Below are positions 8,688-16,630 of a stretch of 64,000 bases of DNA, one piece after another. How positions within the stretch are numbered: position 1 is the stretch's first letter; every line of letters starts with the position of its first letter. A program made the position numbers and the translations under genes. The notes below the pieces were generated by a model, which was given only the letters and a program-made list of their open reading frames with translations, was not told the origin of the DNA and searched no databases. Source of the DNA: Portibacter marinus (GTDB taxonomy: Bacteria; Bacteroidota; Bacteroidia; Chitinophagales; Saprospiraceae); assembly GCF_021533195.1 (NCBI RefSeq), contig NZ_JAJNKB010000001.1:558001-622000 (forward strand), read 5' to 3'.

Positions 8688-9467
8688 ATGAATATTTACA
8701 AGCTCTTAGCCATTCTCAATGCGGTCGGATTAATTGGTGTTTTAATCGTCAACTATTTGGCCAACGCTCTTCCTATTAATGGTTATGATACCGGGGAGTT
8801 ATCTGATATGTACCCGAATCTTTTTGTGCCCGCAGGTTTGACTTTTTCCATCTGGGGTCTCATTTATCTTTTTCTTATTGCTTTCGTGATTTATCAATTT
8901 GTCAAAACTGATTTTGAAAATACGCCTCCTCATCATTTTCTGTCCAGAATATCTTTTCTGTTTTTTATCAATTGTCTGGCGAATATGGGATGGATCTTGT
9001 TGTGGCATCACCGAATGGTTTTCTTATCCTTTCTGGTCATGTTGATTATATTGGGCAGTTTGATTATGATCTATCAGAGGCTGGAAATAGGCCAAAGGAA
9101 AGTTAGATTTAGTAATAAATGGTTCGTTCACATTCCGTTTAGCATTTATCTCGGATGGATCACTGTGGCCACGATTGCTAATGCGACCACACTGTTAGTA
9201 GACTGGGGTTGGAATGGATTTGGACTTCCCGAGAGTGTCTGGGCCATGATCATGATCTTTGTTGCCACACTGGTTGGATTGCGAGTCTTTTCGGAAAGAC
9301 ATGACGTTGCATATGTATTGGTTTTAGTATGGGCATTTCTGGGCATATTTATCAAGCGAAACGACATTTCAAGTTATCAGGATACGGTCGCTATCGCCGC
9401 AGCGACGGGTGGAATATTGTTGATTATTTCTATGATTTGGGGAGTTATTCAGAAGAAGAAAGCGTAG
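8688..9467 (+). CDS. TspO/MBR-type tryptophan-rich sensory protein
   Basis: 259 residues with seven or eight hydrophobic helices and no large loops. The segment NLFVPAGLTFSIWGLIYLFLI with several tryptophans (GWILLWHHR, YLGWITVAT) is typical of the longer Bacteroidota proteins annotated as tryptophan-rich sensory proteins. Classical TspO is about 160 residues with five helices and binds porphyrins. This longer form may not share that activity. The start directly follows the preceding stop, suggesting co-transcription. Confidence 0.7.
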   Translation: MNIYKLLAILNAVGLIGVLIVNYLANALPINGYDTGELSDMYPNLFVPAGLTFSIWGLIYLFLIAFVIYQFVKTDFENTPPHHFLSRISFLFFINCLANMGWILLWHHRMVFLSFLVMLIILGSLIMIYQRLEIGQRKVRFSNKWFVHIPFSIYLGWITVATIANATTLLVDWGWNGFGLPESVWAMIMIFVATLVGLRVFSERHDVAYVLVLVWAFLGIFIKRNDISSYQDTVAIAAATGGILLIISMIWGVIQKKKA

Positions 9468-9476
9468 CTTTGCACC

Positions 9477-10334
9477 ATGTCTAGATTGAACATCGTTGTA
9501 AAAATTTTAATTCTTACTGGCCTGATAGCGATGCGCTATTTTGAAACCTTGGCGACACTGCCATATGAGCGGATCCTGACTATATTGGACTTTCTCATCT
9601 TTATATTTGCACTTAACGTAGTCTTATCCATATTTCTGCACGTTTACAAGCGGCGCAAGGGTTTACTGGGGCGTGGCAACAATAATGTCACTTTAGGTAT
9701 CCGGAATATCTATTACCTCATTGTTTCACTGAGCACGATTGGCTTGATCCTGAGTTTGATTGGCGTTGAATTTGGTACTTTGTTTACCTCACTAAGCATT
9801 ATTGCTGCTGCCATTGCTATCATATCTAAAGAATATATTTCGCCTATTATAGCCGGTTTTCATATCGCTTTGTCTAACACCATCAGTATCAATGACTACG
9901 TGAAGATCGGTGAGCTTAAAGGAAAGGTAGTAGATATTAGGTTGACCAAGTTGAAGCTCCTGTCCGATGAAGATGAACTCATCGCCATATCCAATGAAAA
10001 AGCTTATTTTTCTGATATCATCAATTATACAAAAGGGAATATTCGTAAAATTCACATCAATTTCGATTTAAGTTCAGCTTCATTTAAAGCCATTGAAGAC
10101 CTTGAAAATGAATTAACAGAAGAGATTAAAGATTTTTCTGAGCACATTGTACCTGAAAGTTACTACCTGAAAGTCATGGAAGTCGACAAAGATCAAATTA
10201 GTTTCAGGTTTCAATATGAATTGAAAAAGAGTGATGATCGAAATATGGAAAGGGAAATCAGAAGGAAAACTATTCGTAAAGTCATCAATTCTATAAAGCT
10301 TAATGGCGCTTCAAGTCCCGTCCCAGCAGCTTAA
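9477..10334 (+). CDS. MscS-family mechanosensitive channel-like protein
   Basis: 285 residues: helices at about 9-22, 35-58, 76-95 and 100-125, the last being the pore-lining TM3 region (SIIAAAIAIISKEYISPIIAGFHIALSNTISINDYVKIGELKGKVVDIRL), then the beta domain and a charged cytoplasmic C-terminus. This is the core MscS layout. The motif TAGCTTTG (9465-9472) lies just before the ATG and matches the Bacteroidota -7 element. The 3' end overlaps the TrmH gene by 32 nt. A second MscS homologue lies at 59.7-60.6 kb. Confidence 0.82.
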   Translation: MSRLNIVVKILILTGLIAMRYFETLATLPYERILTILDFLIFIFALNVVLSIFLHVYKRRKGLLGRGNNNVTLGIRNIYYLIVSLSTIGLILSLIGVEFGTLFTSLSIIAAAIAIISKEYISPIIAGFHIALSNTISINDYVKIGELKGKVVDIRLTKLKLLSDEDELIAISNEKAYFSDIINYTKGNIRKIHINFDLSSASFKAIEDLENELTEEIKDFSEHIVPESYYLKVMEVDKDQISFRFQYELKKSDDRNMEREIRRKTIRKVINSIKLNGASSPVPAA

Positions 10335-10827
10335 CTGGGAAAATCGTACATTTCCAATAGTCGTTATTGCAGAGAACATTCATTCTCCAACGAATGTCGG
10401 TATGATCATCAGAATCTGTGAAGCCTTTGGAGTTCAGACCCTTTATTTTACAGGTCCATATAGTAATCCTTCGTCAAAATTTAAAAAGGCAAGCAGATCA
10501 GCAGAAAAGTATATTGAAATCATCAAAGATGAAGATACGGTCTCTGTGATTCAGGGATTAATCAGTCAACACTTCAAAATCATAGCCCTTGAAATTACGG
10601 ACGAGAGTACAAGTATAGCTCAATTTCAAGTAGAAAATGGAGCAAGATTAGCCATACTAGTGGGATCCGAAAGGCACGGAATCAATGACATTAGCCTAAA
10701 ATTAGCTGATACGGAATTGCATATTGAACAGTTCGGAAAAACCGGCTCCCTAAATGTAGGTACTGCTTTATCCGTGGCGCTTTATGAGCTCAGCAAACAA
10801 ATGAATTCAATCGCAACAAATGAATAA
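10303..10827 (+). CDS. TrmH/SpoU-family RNA 2'-O-methyltransferase
   Basis: 174 residues with the three SPOUT motifs: ENIHSPTNVGMIIRICEAFG (motif 1, with N and R), ILVGSERHGI (motif 2) and SLNVGTALSVALYE (motif 3), which together form the trefoil-knot SAM site. Members methylate ribose 2'-OH in tRNA or rRNA; the target here is not clear. The ATG at 10303 lies inside the MscS gene. No later ATG comes before motif 1, so a 32-nt overlap is the best reading. Confidence 0.88.
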   Translation: MALQVPSQQLNWENRTFPIVVIAENIHSPTNVGMIIRICEAFGVQTLYFTGPYSNPSSKFKKASRSAEKYIEIIKDEDTVSVIQGLISQHFKIIALEITDESTSIAQFQVENGARLAILVGSERHGINDISLKLADTELHIEQFGKTGSLNVGTALSVALYELSKQMNSIATNE

Positions 10828-10890
10828 AATCATAAATTGCCTTTTTAAACTCAATGATCCTAGCCTTGCACACTTAAATTTTTGACATTT

Positions 10891-11736
10891 CTATGGAAAT
10901 TTGGGAAATTGATCAAAATTAGGCGGACGCTTTTCAAGAAAGGCGTTGCGTCCCTCCTCGGCTTCATCTGTCATATATGCTAATCGCGTGGCTTCACCAG
11001 CGAAAATTTGTTGACCAATCAGCCCATCGTCAATCAGATTAAACGCATATTTGATCATTTTAATGGCTGTAGGACTCTTCTTCATAATTTCCTGAGCCCA
11101 CTGATAAGCTGTGTGTTCTAATTCATCGTGAGCTACCACTGCATTGACCATTCCCATTTCGAAGGCCTCTTGAGCGGAATAATTGCGACCTAAAAAGAAT
11201 ATTTCTCTCGCCCGCTTTTGCCCAACCTGTCTCGCTAAATAGGCCGAACCCATACCTCCATCAAAACTTGCCACATCGGCATCCGTTTGCTTAAAGATGG
11301 CGTGTTCTTTACTGGCAAGTGTCATGTCACAAACTACATGTAAACTGTGTCCTCCTCCTACAGCCCAGCCCGGCACTACAGCGATGACCACCTTATTCAT
11401 AAATCTGATTAGCCTTTGGACTTCCAATATATTCAAGCGATTGATTCCGTCCTTGCCCTTGTACCCTGTCTTGGAACGCACCCTCTGATCACCCCCAGAA
11501 CAAAATGCATAGACGCCATCTTTTGGCGAAGGGCCTTCACCCGAAATGAGGATAACACCAATAGATCGGTCTTCTCTTGCATCCGACAATGCTTCGAACA
11601 ACTCGAATACGGTAGTAGGTCTGAAAGCATTTCTGACCTCAGGTCTGTTAAACGCAATTCTGGCTACCCCATTAAGCTTTTTGTAGGTGATGTCTTCGTA
11701 CTCCTTGACGGTTTCCCATTGTAATTCTTCCAACAT
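10891..11736 (-). CDS. menB: 1,4-dihydroxy-2-naphthoyl-CoA synthase
   Basis: 281 residues, the usual MenB length. Crotonase-fold motifs: RPEVRNAFRP near 35, SGEGPSPKDGVYAFCSGGDQRVR (oxyanion region), VPGWAVGGGHSLHVVCDMTLASKEHAIFKQTDADVASFDGGMGSAYLARQVG, and a C-terminus RNAFLEKRPPNFDQFPKFP typical of MenB. It closes the naphthoquinol ring in menaquinone synthesis. No other men gene is nearby. It is separated from hmgA, on the same strand, by 154 bp. Confidence 0.95.
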   Translation of the reverse strand: MLEELQWETVKEYEDITYKKLNGVARIAFNRPEVRNAFRPTTVFELFEALSDAREDRSIGVILISGEGPSPKDGVYAFCSGGDQRVRSKTGYKGKDGINRLNILEVQRLIRFMNKVVIAVVPGWAVGGGHSLHVVCDMTLASKEHAIFKQTDADVASFDGGMGSAYLARQVGQKRAREIFFLGRNYSAQEAFEMGMVNAVVAHDELEHTAYQWAQEIMKKSPTAIKMIKYAFNLIDDGLIGQQIFAGEATRLAYMTDEAEEGRNAFLEKRPPNFDQFPKFP

Positions 11737-11890
11737 ATTGATTTGTATTTTTCGATGTGAAATCCAATTTAGTGTAATGATATTATTTTTTAGCGCTTTT
11801 TAACCAAGGATATACATAACATTTTATACTGCCTGGTACAGATATTTATGATGTGGAAAGAATGATTGCTATGCGAAAGACTCCGTAAAC

Positions 11891-13054
11891 CTAGTCGTGC
11901 GGCAACCAACTTTTATAGTATTTCCCATCGTCAATATCCAGGGCCGCCTGAGTGACCATTAATGGCGCAAAAGTATCCACCATCACTGCCAGTTCTTCTG
12001 TTTTCTTCTTTCCAATGCTCCTTTCCATAGAACCCGGATGAGGTCCATGTGGAATTCCCGCAGGATGAAGGGTAATATAACCTTGATCAATATCATTTCT
12101 ACTCATAAAATCACCATCGACGTAGTAAAGGACTTCATCTGAATCAATGTTTGAGTGATTGTAAGGCGCTGGAACTGCCAAAGGGTGATAGTCATAAAGC
12201 CTTGGGCAAAAGGAACAGACAACGAACGCGGATGTTTCAAATGTCTGGTGTACGGGAGGTGGCTGATGAACTCTACCTGTAATGGGTTCAAAGTTATGAA
12301 TAGAAAAGCCATAAGGAAAATTATAACCGTCCCATCCGACGACATCAAAAGGATGCGTGGCATAAACGAGGCTGTGCAATACGCCCTGCTTCTTAATCTT
12401 CATCAAAAATTCACCTTTTTCATCATGCGTCTGAAGGTTTCCAGGTAGCTTAAAGTCGCGTTCGCAATAAGGACTGGATTCAAGATGTTGACCAAACCAA
12501 TTCCTATATCGCTTAGGCGTGTAGATGGGGTGAAAAGATTCCACAATAAAAAGTCGGTTGTCCTCTGAATCAAACTCCAGCTGATAGATTACACCTCGTG
12601 GAATGACCAGATAATCACCATACTCAAATGGGATCTCTCCCAACATGGTTTTAAGTGTTCCACTCCCTTTATGAATGAAAAGCAATTCATCTGCATCTAC
12701 ATTTTTGTAGAAATAATCATTGAAAGAAGACTTTGGCGCAGCAAGAGAAATATGGCAGTCCTTATTGAATAGAACTGTTTTCCTACTGTCCAGATAATCA
12801 CTTTCCGGCTCAACGTCGAAGCCGATTAATTTCAAAGAACGCATATTTTTTTCCAAAACCGCCTGGGGTGCAACATCTTTCGCACCTCGAATTTCTTTTA
12901 CTTGAGTAGGCCTGTGTTCATGGTACATCAATGACGACATACCGTCGAATCCTATGGTACCAAATAGTTGTTCGTAGTAGAAATCACCGTTTGGCTTCTT
13001 AAACTGTGTGTGTCTTTTAGCAGGAATTTTTCCCAGTCGATGATATAGTGGCAT
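11891..13054 (-). CDS. hmgA: Homogentisate 1,2-dioxygenase
   Basis: 387 residues from the ATG at 13054 (MPLYHRLGKIPAKRHTQF); a TTG two codons upstream is a poorer start. The cupin fold and iron-ligand region are visible, including LHPAGIPHGPHPGSMERS near the C-terminus and the NFPYGFSIHNFEPITGRVHQPPPVH segment. The enzyme opens the ring of homogentisate in tyrosine/phenylalanine breakdown, giving maleylacetoacetate. Other pathway genes are not in the window. The gene is divergent from the PQQ dehydrogenase. Confidence 0.93.
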   Translation of the reverse strand: MPLYHRLGKIPAKRHTQFKKPNGDFYYEQLFGTIGFDGMSSLMYHEHRPTQVKEIRGAKDVAPQAVLEKNMRSLKLIGFDVEPESDYLDSRKTVLFNKDCHISLAAPKSSFNDYFYKNVDADELLFIHKGSGTLKTMLGEIPFEYGDYLVIPRGVIYQLEFDSEDNRLFIVESFHPIYTPKRYRNWFGQHLESSPYCERDFKLPGNLQTHDEKGEFLMKIKKQGVLHSLVYATHPFDVVGWDGYNFPYGFSIHNFEPITGRVHQPPPVHQTFETSAFVVCSFCPRLYDYHPLAVPAPYNHSNIDSDEVLYYVDGDFMSRNDIDQGYITLHPAGIPHGPHPGSMERSIGKKKTEELAVMVDTFAPLMVTQAALDIDDGKYYKSWLPHD

Positions 13055-13075
13055 AATCAAATAGTTGTATATGCA

Positions 13076-13095
13076 AGTATAATAAATTTTATACT
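13076..13095. promoter_or_regulatory. Inverted repeat upstream of hmgA
   Basis: AGTATAA-N6-TTATACT is a perfect 7-bp inverted repeat, 22 bp upstream of the hmgA start and 61 bp upstream of the divergent PQQ dehydrogenase start. A/T-rich palindromes arise easily by chance at this base composition, so the operator role is only a possibility. Confidence 0.3.
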
Positions 13096-13155
13096 GGATA
13101 TGTTCAGGTCACGTTATTTGTCAATGTTTCAAGTGTAATAATTATCTTCGTTATC

Positions 13156-14547
13156 ATGAAGTACTATTTAGTGACCTTAATATTGATTGGACTGTATGCA
13201 TGCGGGGCCAATTCAGAATTAAACAAGATTGAAAAAGACCAATTTGCAGAGGCCAAGTCATTGTATGCCTCTAACTGTGCATCTTGCCACGGCCAGCAGA
13301 TGGCGATGTTCGTTGATCGAAACTGGAAACACGGAAGTGACCCAGACTCGTTGGCCCTCTCAATAAAAAAAGGATATCCTGACGATGGCATGCCAGCATT
13401 TGAAGCCCTATTCAGTGAAGAACAAGTACAGGAACTCGTCAAATACATCACATATGGTATTGACAACAGAGAAAGTTTTTCTTTTGACGACCCCTTTAAT
13501 CCCGATACTATTTTTGAGACTGACGGCTTAAAATATAGGTTGGAATTGATTAGTGATGAAGTGGACGTTCCATGGGGATATGCCTTTCTTCCGGACAACT
13601 CGATGTTGATAACGGATATTTCAGGTGAACTCTATCACAGGTCGGTGGAAGGTGAACTCCAGGAGATTGGAAACGTACCCGAAGTCGTTCACGCCGGTCA
13701 GGGTGGACTTATGGATGTTGAGCTGGATCCTGATTTTGAGACTAATAATCTGGTCTATATTTCCTATTCTAAAGGAAAAGATGACAAGCAAACCACTGCT
13801 GTTATCAGAGCAAAGCTTGGAGAGAAACAGTTAGAAGATGTGACTGAAATTTTTGAGGCGCTGCCCTACTTATCTACCAGACATCATTATGGAGGAAGGC
13901 TTGAGTTTGATCCCGATGGATACCTTATGATAACTGTCGGTGATCGCGGAAGGAGAGATGATAACCCACAGTCATTAGAAAACCATTGTGGTAAAGTGCA
14001 TAGAATCAATTCAGATGGAAGTATTCCACAAGACAATCCTTTTGTTGGGCAAGCCAATGCTATGGAAAGTATCTACTCGTATGGACATCGAAATCCACAG
14101 GGATTGATATATGATGCAGACAGGGGAATCATGTGGGAACATGAACACGGACCAAGAGGTGGGGATGAATTAAACATTGTCAGGAAAGGGGAAAACTTTG
14201 GATGGCCTGTGGTTTCATTCGGCATCAATTATAATGGAACCACCTTTACCAATAAAACTGAAATGGAAGGAATGACGGAACCTGAGAAATACTGGGTACC
14301 CTCAATTGCTCCTTGTGGAATGGCATTGGTCTATTCAGACCTTTACCCTGAGTGGAAGGGAGATTTACTGATCGGTTCATTACGCTTTAAGTATGTCACC
14401 AAAGTTTCGGAAGATATGAGTGAAGTTTCTATGTTGAAAAACATAGGCAGGGTGCGAAATGTCAAATTGGACCGGGAAGGATATATCTACGTTAGTGTGG
14501 AAGAACCAGGAGCGATTTATAAGTTGATTCCAATTTTAGAAAACTAA
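13156..14547 (+). CDS. Cytochrome c-PQQ sugar dehydrogenase fusion lipoprotein
   Basis: 463 residues. A lipobox (LIGLYAC, C16) predicts lipidation. A cytochrome c domain follows with the haem site CASCH at 41-45 and a methionine-containing DDGMPAFEALFSEEQVQELVKYI segment. From about residue 125 comes a six-bladed propeller of the soluble glucose/aldose sugar dehydrogenase family (VPWGYAFLPDNSMLI, HYGGRLEFDPDGYLMITVGDRG, YGHRNPQGLIYD, WEHEHGPRGGDELN, PSIAPCGMALVYS). The fusion would pass electrons from sugar oxidation to the respiratory chain through haem. Gluconokinase follows after 85 bp, which fits glucose-to-gluconate use. PQQ synthesis genes are not in view. Confidence 0.88.
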   Translation: MKYYLVTLILIGLYACGANSELNKIEKDQFAEAKSLYASNCASCHGQQMAMFVDRNWKHGSDPDSLALSIKKGYPDDGMPAFEALFSEEQVQELVKYITYGIDNRESFSFDDPFNPDTIFETDGLKYRLELISDEVDVPWGYAFLPDNSMLITDISGELYHRSVEGELQEIGNVPEVVHAGQGGLMDVELDPDFETNNLVYISYSKGKDDKQTTAVIRAKLGEKQLEDVTEIFEALPYLSTRHHYGGRLEFDPDGYLMITVGDRGRRDDNPQSLENHCGKVHRINSDGSIPQDNPFVGQANAMESIYSYGHRNPQGLIYDADRGIMWEHEHGPRGGDELNIVRKGENFGWPVVSFGINYNGTTFTNKTEMEGMTEPEKYWVPSIAPCGMALVYSDLYPEWKGDLLIGSLRFKYVTKVSEDMSEVSMLKNIGRVRNVKLDREGYIYVSVEEPGAIYKLIPILEN

Positions 14548-14632
14548 GGCTCACTTTTTCTTCCGGCAAAAGAAAACATTAATGACTACTTATCTCTTTT
14601 AAAGAGTAAAGGTATCCTGCTGGATGAACTGA

Positions 14633-15133
14633 ATGACTATGGATAAAAAAAAACTAATTGTGGTAATGGGCGTATCAGGCTGCGGTAAAACGACCATTGG
14701 TAAAGAGATGAGTAAGCGGCTCAACATTCCTTTTTATGACGGAGATGACTTCCATCCTGAAGAAAACATCGAAAAAATGAAGTCCGGCGACCCTTTGAAC
14801 GATACTGACCGACGTCCCTGGCTGGAGGCCATCAATGAGTTTGCCAGAGAAAAGGTGAAAGAGACATCATTAATTGTGGCTTGTTCGGCTTTAAAGGAAA
14901 AATATCGCAGCATTCTTGCCAGGAATATAGACCTTCAGATAGTTTATTTGAAAGGAAGTGCGGAGTTGATTTTAGACCGAATGAATGATCGCGAAGGTCA
15001 TTTTATGCCTCCAGAATTATTGGATTCTCAGTTTGCGGATTTAGAGGAACCTGTCAATGCCATCACAGTGGATATAGATCAAAGTATTGACGCTATAACC
15101 AGCGAGGTGGTCTATGAATTACTACAGCAATAA
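14633..15133 (+). CDS. gntK: Gluconokinase
   Basis: 166 residues, typical length for the GntK/thermosensitive gluconokinase family. Walker A GVSGCGKTT at about 13-21, then FYDGDDFHPEENIEKMKSGDPLNDTDRRPWL, the gluconate/ATP site signature, and ACSALKEKYR. It phosphorylates gluconate to 6-phosphogluconate in the cytoplasm. A second ATG at 14639 is also possible as start. Its position behind a sugar dehydrogenase suggests a common substrate line, although there is no overlap to prove an operon. Confidence 0.93.
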   Translation: MTMDKKKLIVVMGVSGCGKTTIGKEMSKRLNIPFYDGDDFHPEENIEKMKSGDPLNDTDRRPWLEAINEFAREKVKETSLIVACSALKEKYRSILARNIDLQIVYLKGSAELILDRMNDREGHFMPPELLDSQFADLEEPVNAITVDIDQSIDAITSEVVYELLQQ

Positions 15134-15166
15134 TGAATTCAGTATTGCGTTTTTATAGAGAACTAC

Positions 15167-15985
15167 ATGCTTAAATTTCTCAAGGTTTTATTTATTCTGA
15201 TCTTTCATGGATTCATGATCATCTTGCTGTCGTTGACCTCACAGGTTGGCGGTATCATTTGGTTCGTGGTGTTCTTTACCTGGTTGGTAGTGCGTTATAA
15301 GACGCCGTTTGTTCTCAAATTAGTGAGTTTTCTGGGCATCTATTTACTTGCTGTGATGACGATCGTTCCTTCTTTGGCCAGGAAATTTGGCAAGGTTCCT
15401 ATGCCGAGCTCTATGAGTGGCAACCTTGTGCCGCACAATGCACTTTATCCGATATTGAATAGAAATTATGTCACTCCACAAACACTGAAAATTTTATTGA
15501 AGACAGCCGATGAAGTCGCGATCGCTAATCCGGAATTGAAAATGGTTTATTTAGATGCTTCCTTTCCCTTTTCAAAAGAAATGCCTCTGCCCCCGCATAT
15601 CAGTCATAGCAATGGGAGGAAGGTGGATTTGTGTTTTGCATACAAAAAGAATGGAAAGTTGACCAACAAAGGATCCTCAATTTTGGGTTATGGGCATTTC
15701 GTAGAGCCGAAAGATGGAGAATACAATCAGGTAGAGCAATGTTTAGCAAATGGACACACCTTGTACGATGCCAGTAAATATGCTGGTTTTGGCAAAAGAA
15801 GGGATTATGAGTTTGATCCGTATCATACCAGATTGATCATTGAAAAGCTGCTTGAAAATAAAGAGACCAATCGAATTTACATTGAAGAACATTTGAAGCA
15901 AAGGATGGGTATTGTTAGTGAAAAGGTGAGAAGCACAGGCTGTTGGGCGGTGCGTCATGATGATCATATTCATTTTCAGATTTGA
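15167..15985 (+). CDS. Membrane-anchored LAS-type (M15/M74-like) peptidase
   Basis: 272 residues. Two or three hydrophobic helices occupy about 1-70 (MLKFLKVLFILIFHGFMIILL; GGIIWFVVFFTWLVV; VSFLGIYLLAVMTIV). The remainder carries the LAS zinc signature H-x2-G-x3-D (HSNGRKVDLCF) and a C-terminal D-H-x-H (HDDHIHFQI), the metal-binding set of D-Ala-D-Ala peptidases and MepA-type murein endopeptidases. It would act on peptidoglycan, with the domain facing the periplasm. A paired Cys (CWAVRHDD and CFAY) may form a disulfide. No closer family was recognised. The stop is only 5 bp before the palindrome array. Confidence 0.65.
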   Translation: MLKFLKVLFILIFHGFMIILLSLTSQVGGIIWFVVFFTWLVVRYKTPFVLKLVSFLGIYLLAVMTIVPSLARKFGKVPMPSSMSGNLVPHNALYPILNRNYVTPQTLKILLKTADEVAIANPELKMVYLDASFPFSKEMPLPPHISHSNGRKVDLCFAYKKNGKLTNKGSSILGYGHFVEPKDGEYNQVEQCLANGHTLYDASKYAGFGKRRDYEFDPYHTRLIIEKLLENKETNRIYIEEHLKQRMGIVSEKVRSTGCWAVRHDDHIHFQI

Positions 15986-16006
15986 AAAAATCTGCTATCT
16001 GATAGC

Positions 16007-16080
16007 TTGTAGATGGCTTTTACAAGTCACGTTATAGTTCGCCAGAAAATCCAAAGAAATGCTGAAACTAACCTACAAGT
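16007..16080. repeat. Spacer A, copy 1 of the palindrome array
   Basis: This copy holds an inverted repeat TTGTA-N9-TACAA at its left edge, kept in copies 2 and 3 although the nine loop bases differ (gatggcttt against gatgggatg). The right edge ends CTACAA next to the following palindrome, which can pair with TTGTAG at the left edge, so two competing foldings are possible. The second half (AATCCAAAGAAATGCTGAAAC) is the best-conserved part. Confidence 0.7.
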
Positions 16081-16093
16081 GCTATCTGATAGC

Positions 16094-16169
16094 TTCAAAG
16101 GTCAAGAAGTTTAAAGCCTCATTGTCAGCTTGAAAAGGGAATTAAAAGTCCCGAGGCAAGAGTGAATCT
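16094..16169. repeat. Spacer B, copy 1 of the palindrome array
   Basis: The B spacer carries a short hairpin near its right end. In copies 1 and 3 it is GGGA-N8-TCCC. In copy 2 both arms have changed and it reads TGGAA-N7-TTCCA. The potential to pair is thus kept although the sequence moved by one register. The sequence after it, GGCAAGAGTGAATCT, leads into the next palindrome in copies 1 and 2 but is lost after copy 3, which marks the end of the array. Confidence 0.65.
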
Positions 16170-16559
16170 GCTATCTGATAGCTTGTAGATGGGATGTACA
16201 ATAAACCTCATAATTCACCAACAAATCCAAAGAAATGCTGAAACTAAATGACAACTGCTATCTGATAGCTTCAATGTTCAAGAAGTTTGGGGCCTCATCT
16301 GGCAGCTTGCAAATGGAATTACGAGTTCCAAGGCAAGAGTGAATCTGCTATCTGATAGCTTGTAGATGGGATGTACAATAAACCTCATAATTCACCAACA
16401 AATCCAAAGAAATGCTGAAACTAAACTACAACTGCTATCTGATAGCTTCAAGGGTCAATAAGTTTAAAGCCTCATTGTCAGCTTGAAAAGGGAATTAAAA
16501 GTCCCGAGGCATAGTATTACTCGATGAGCAGGAAAAAAACCATTGGACTTTACCTTCGA

Positions 16560-16567
16560 TAGATTTG
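16560..16567 (+). promoter_or_regulatory. Possible -7 promoter element for the M14 peptidase gene
   Basis: TAGATTTG fits the Bacteroidota -7 consensus TAnnTTTG, 63 bp before the M14 start and just beyond the repeat array. No TTTG at the usual 19-21 bp spacing was found; a TTG lies 14 bp upstream. The rest of the 16513-16630 stretch shows nothing else recognisable. Confidence 0.35.
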
Positions 16568-16630
16568 ATATGGGCAAGATTCAAGCATTATTAAAATAAG
16601 ATTTTACCTTTACCGGCATAAGAATATCAA

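Larger units (their letters stand above)
15991..16512. repeat. Three tandem ~176-bp units with six 13-bp palindromes (A-B-A-B-A-B array)
   Basis: The perfect palindrome GCTATC-T-GATAGC occurs six times, at 15994, 16081, 16170, 16257, 16347 and 16434, so the start-to-start steps are 87, 89, 87, 90 and 87 bp. Two kinds of spacer alternate. Spacer A (74 bp, at 16007, 16183 and 16360) begins TTGTAGATGG and ends near AATGCTGAAACTA. Spacer B (76-77 bp, at 16094, 16270 and 16447; the last is cut at 16512) begins TTCAA and ends CGAGGCAAGAGTGAATCT. A2 and A3 are almost identical, and B1 and B3 are almost identical, while B2 and A1 have diverged. All palindromes are intact. No sizeable reading frame runs through it, so it is non-coding. 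It sits between a LAS peptidase and an M14 peptidase, both on the plus strand. Confidence 0.93.

Noticed and set aside
15991-16512. CRISPR array
   Set aside because: The repeat is only 13 bp, spacers are 74-77 bp and recur in two alternating types rather than being unique, and no cas genes are near.
15991-16512. Integron attC array
   Set aside because: No cassette reading frames and no integrase; the attC core (GTTRRRY) was not found at the unit borders.
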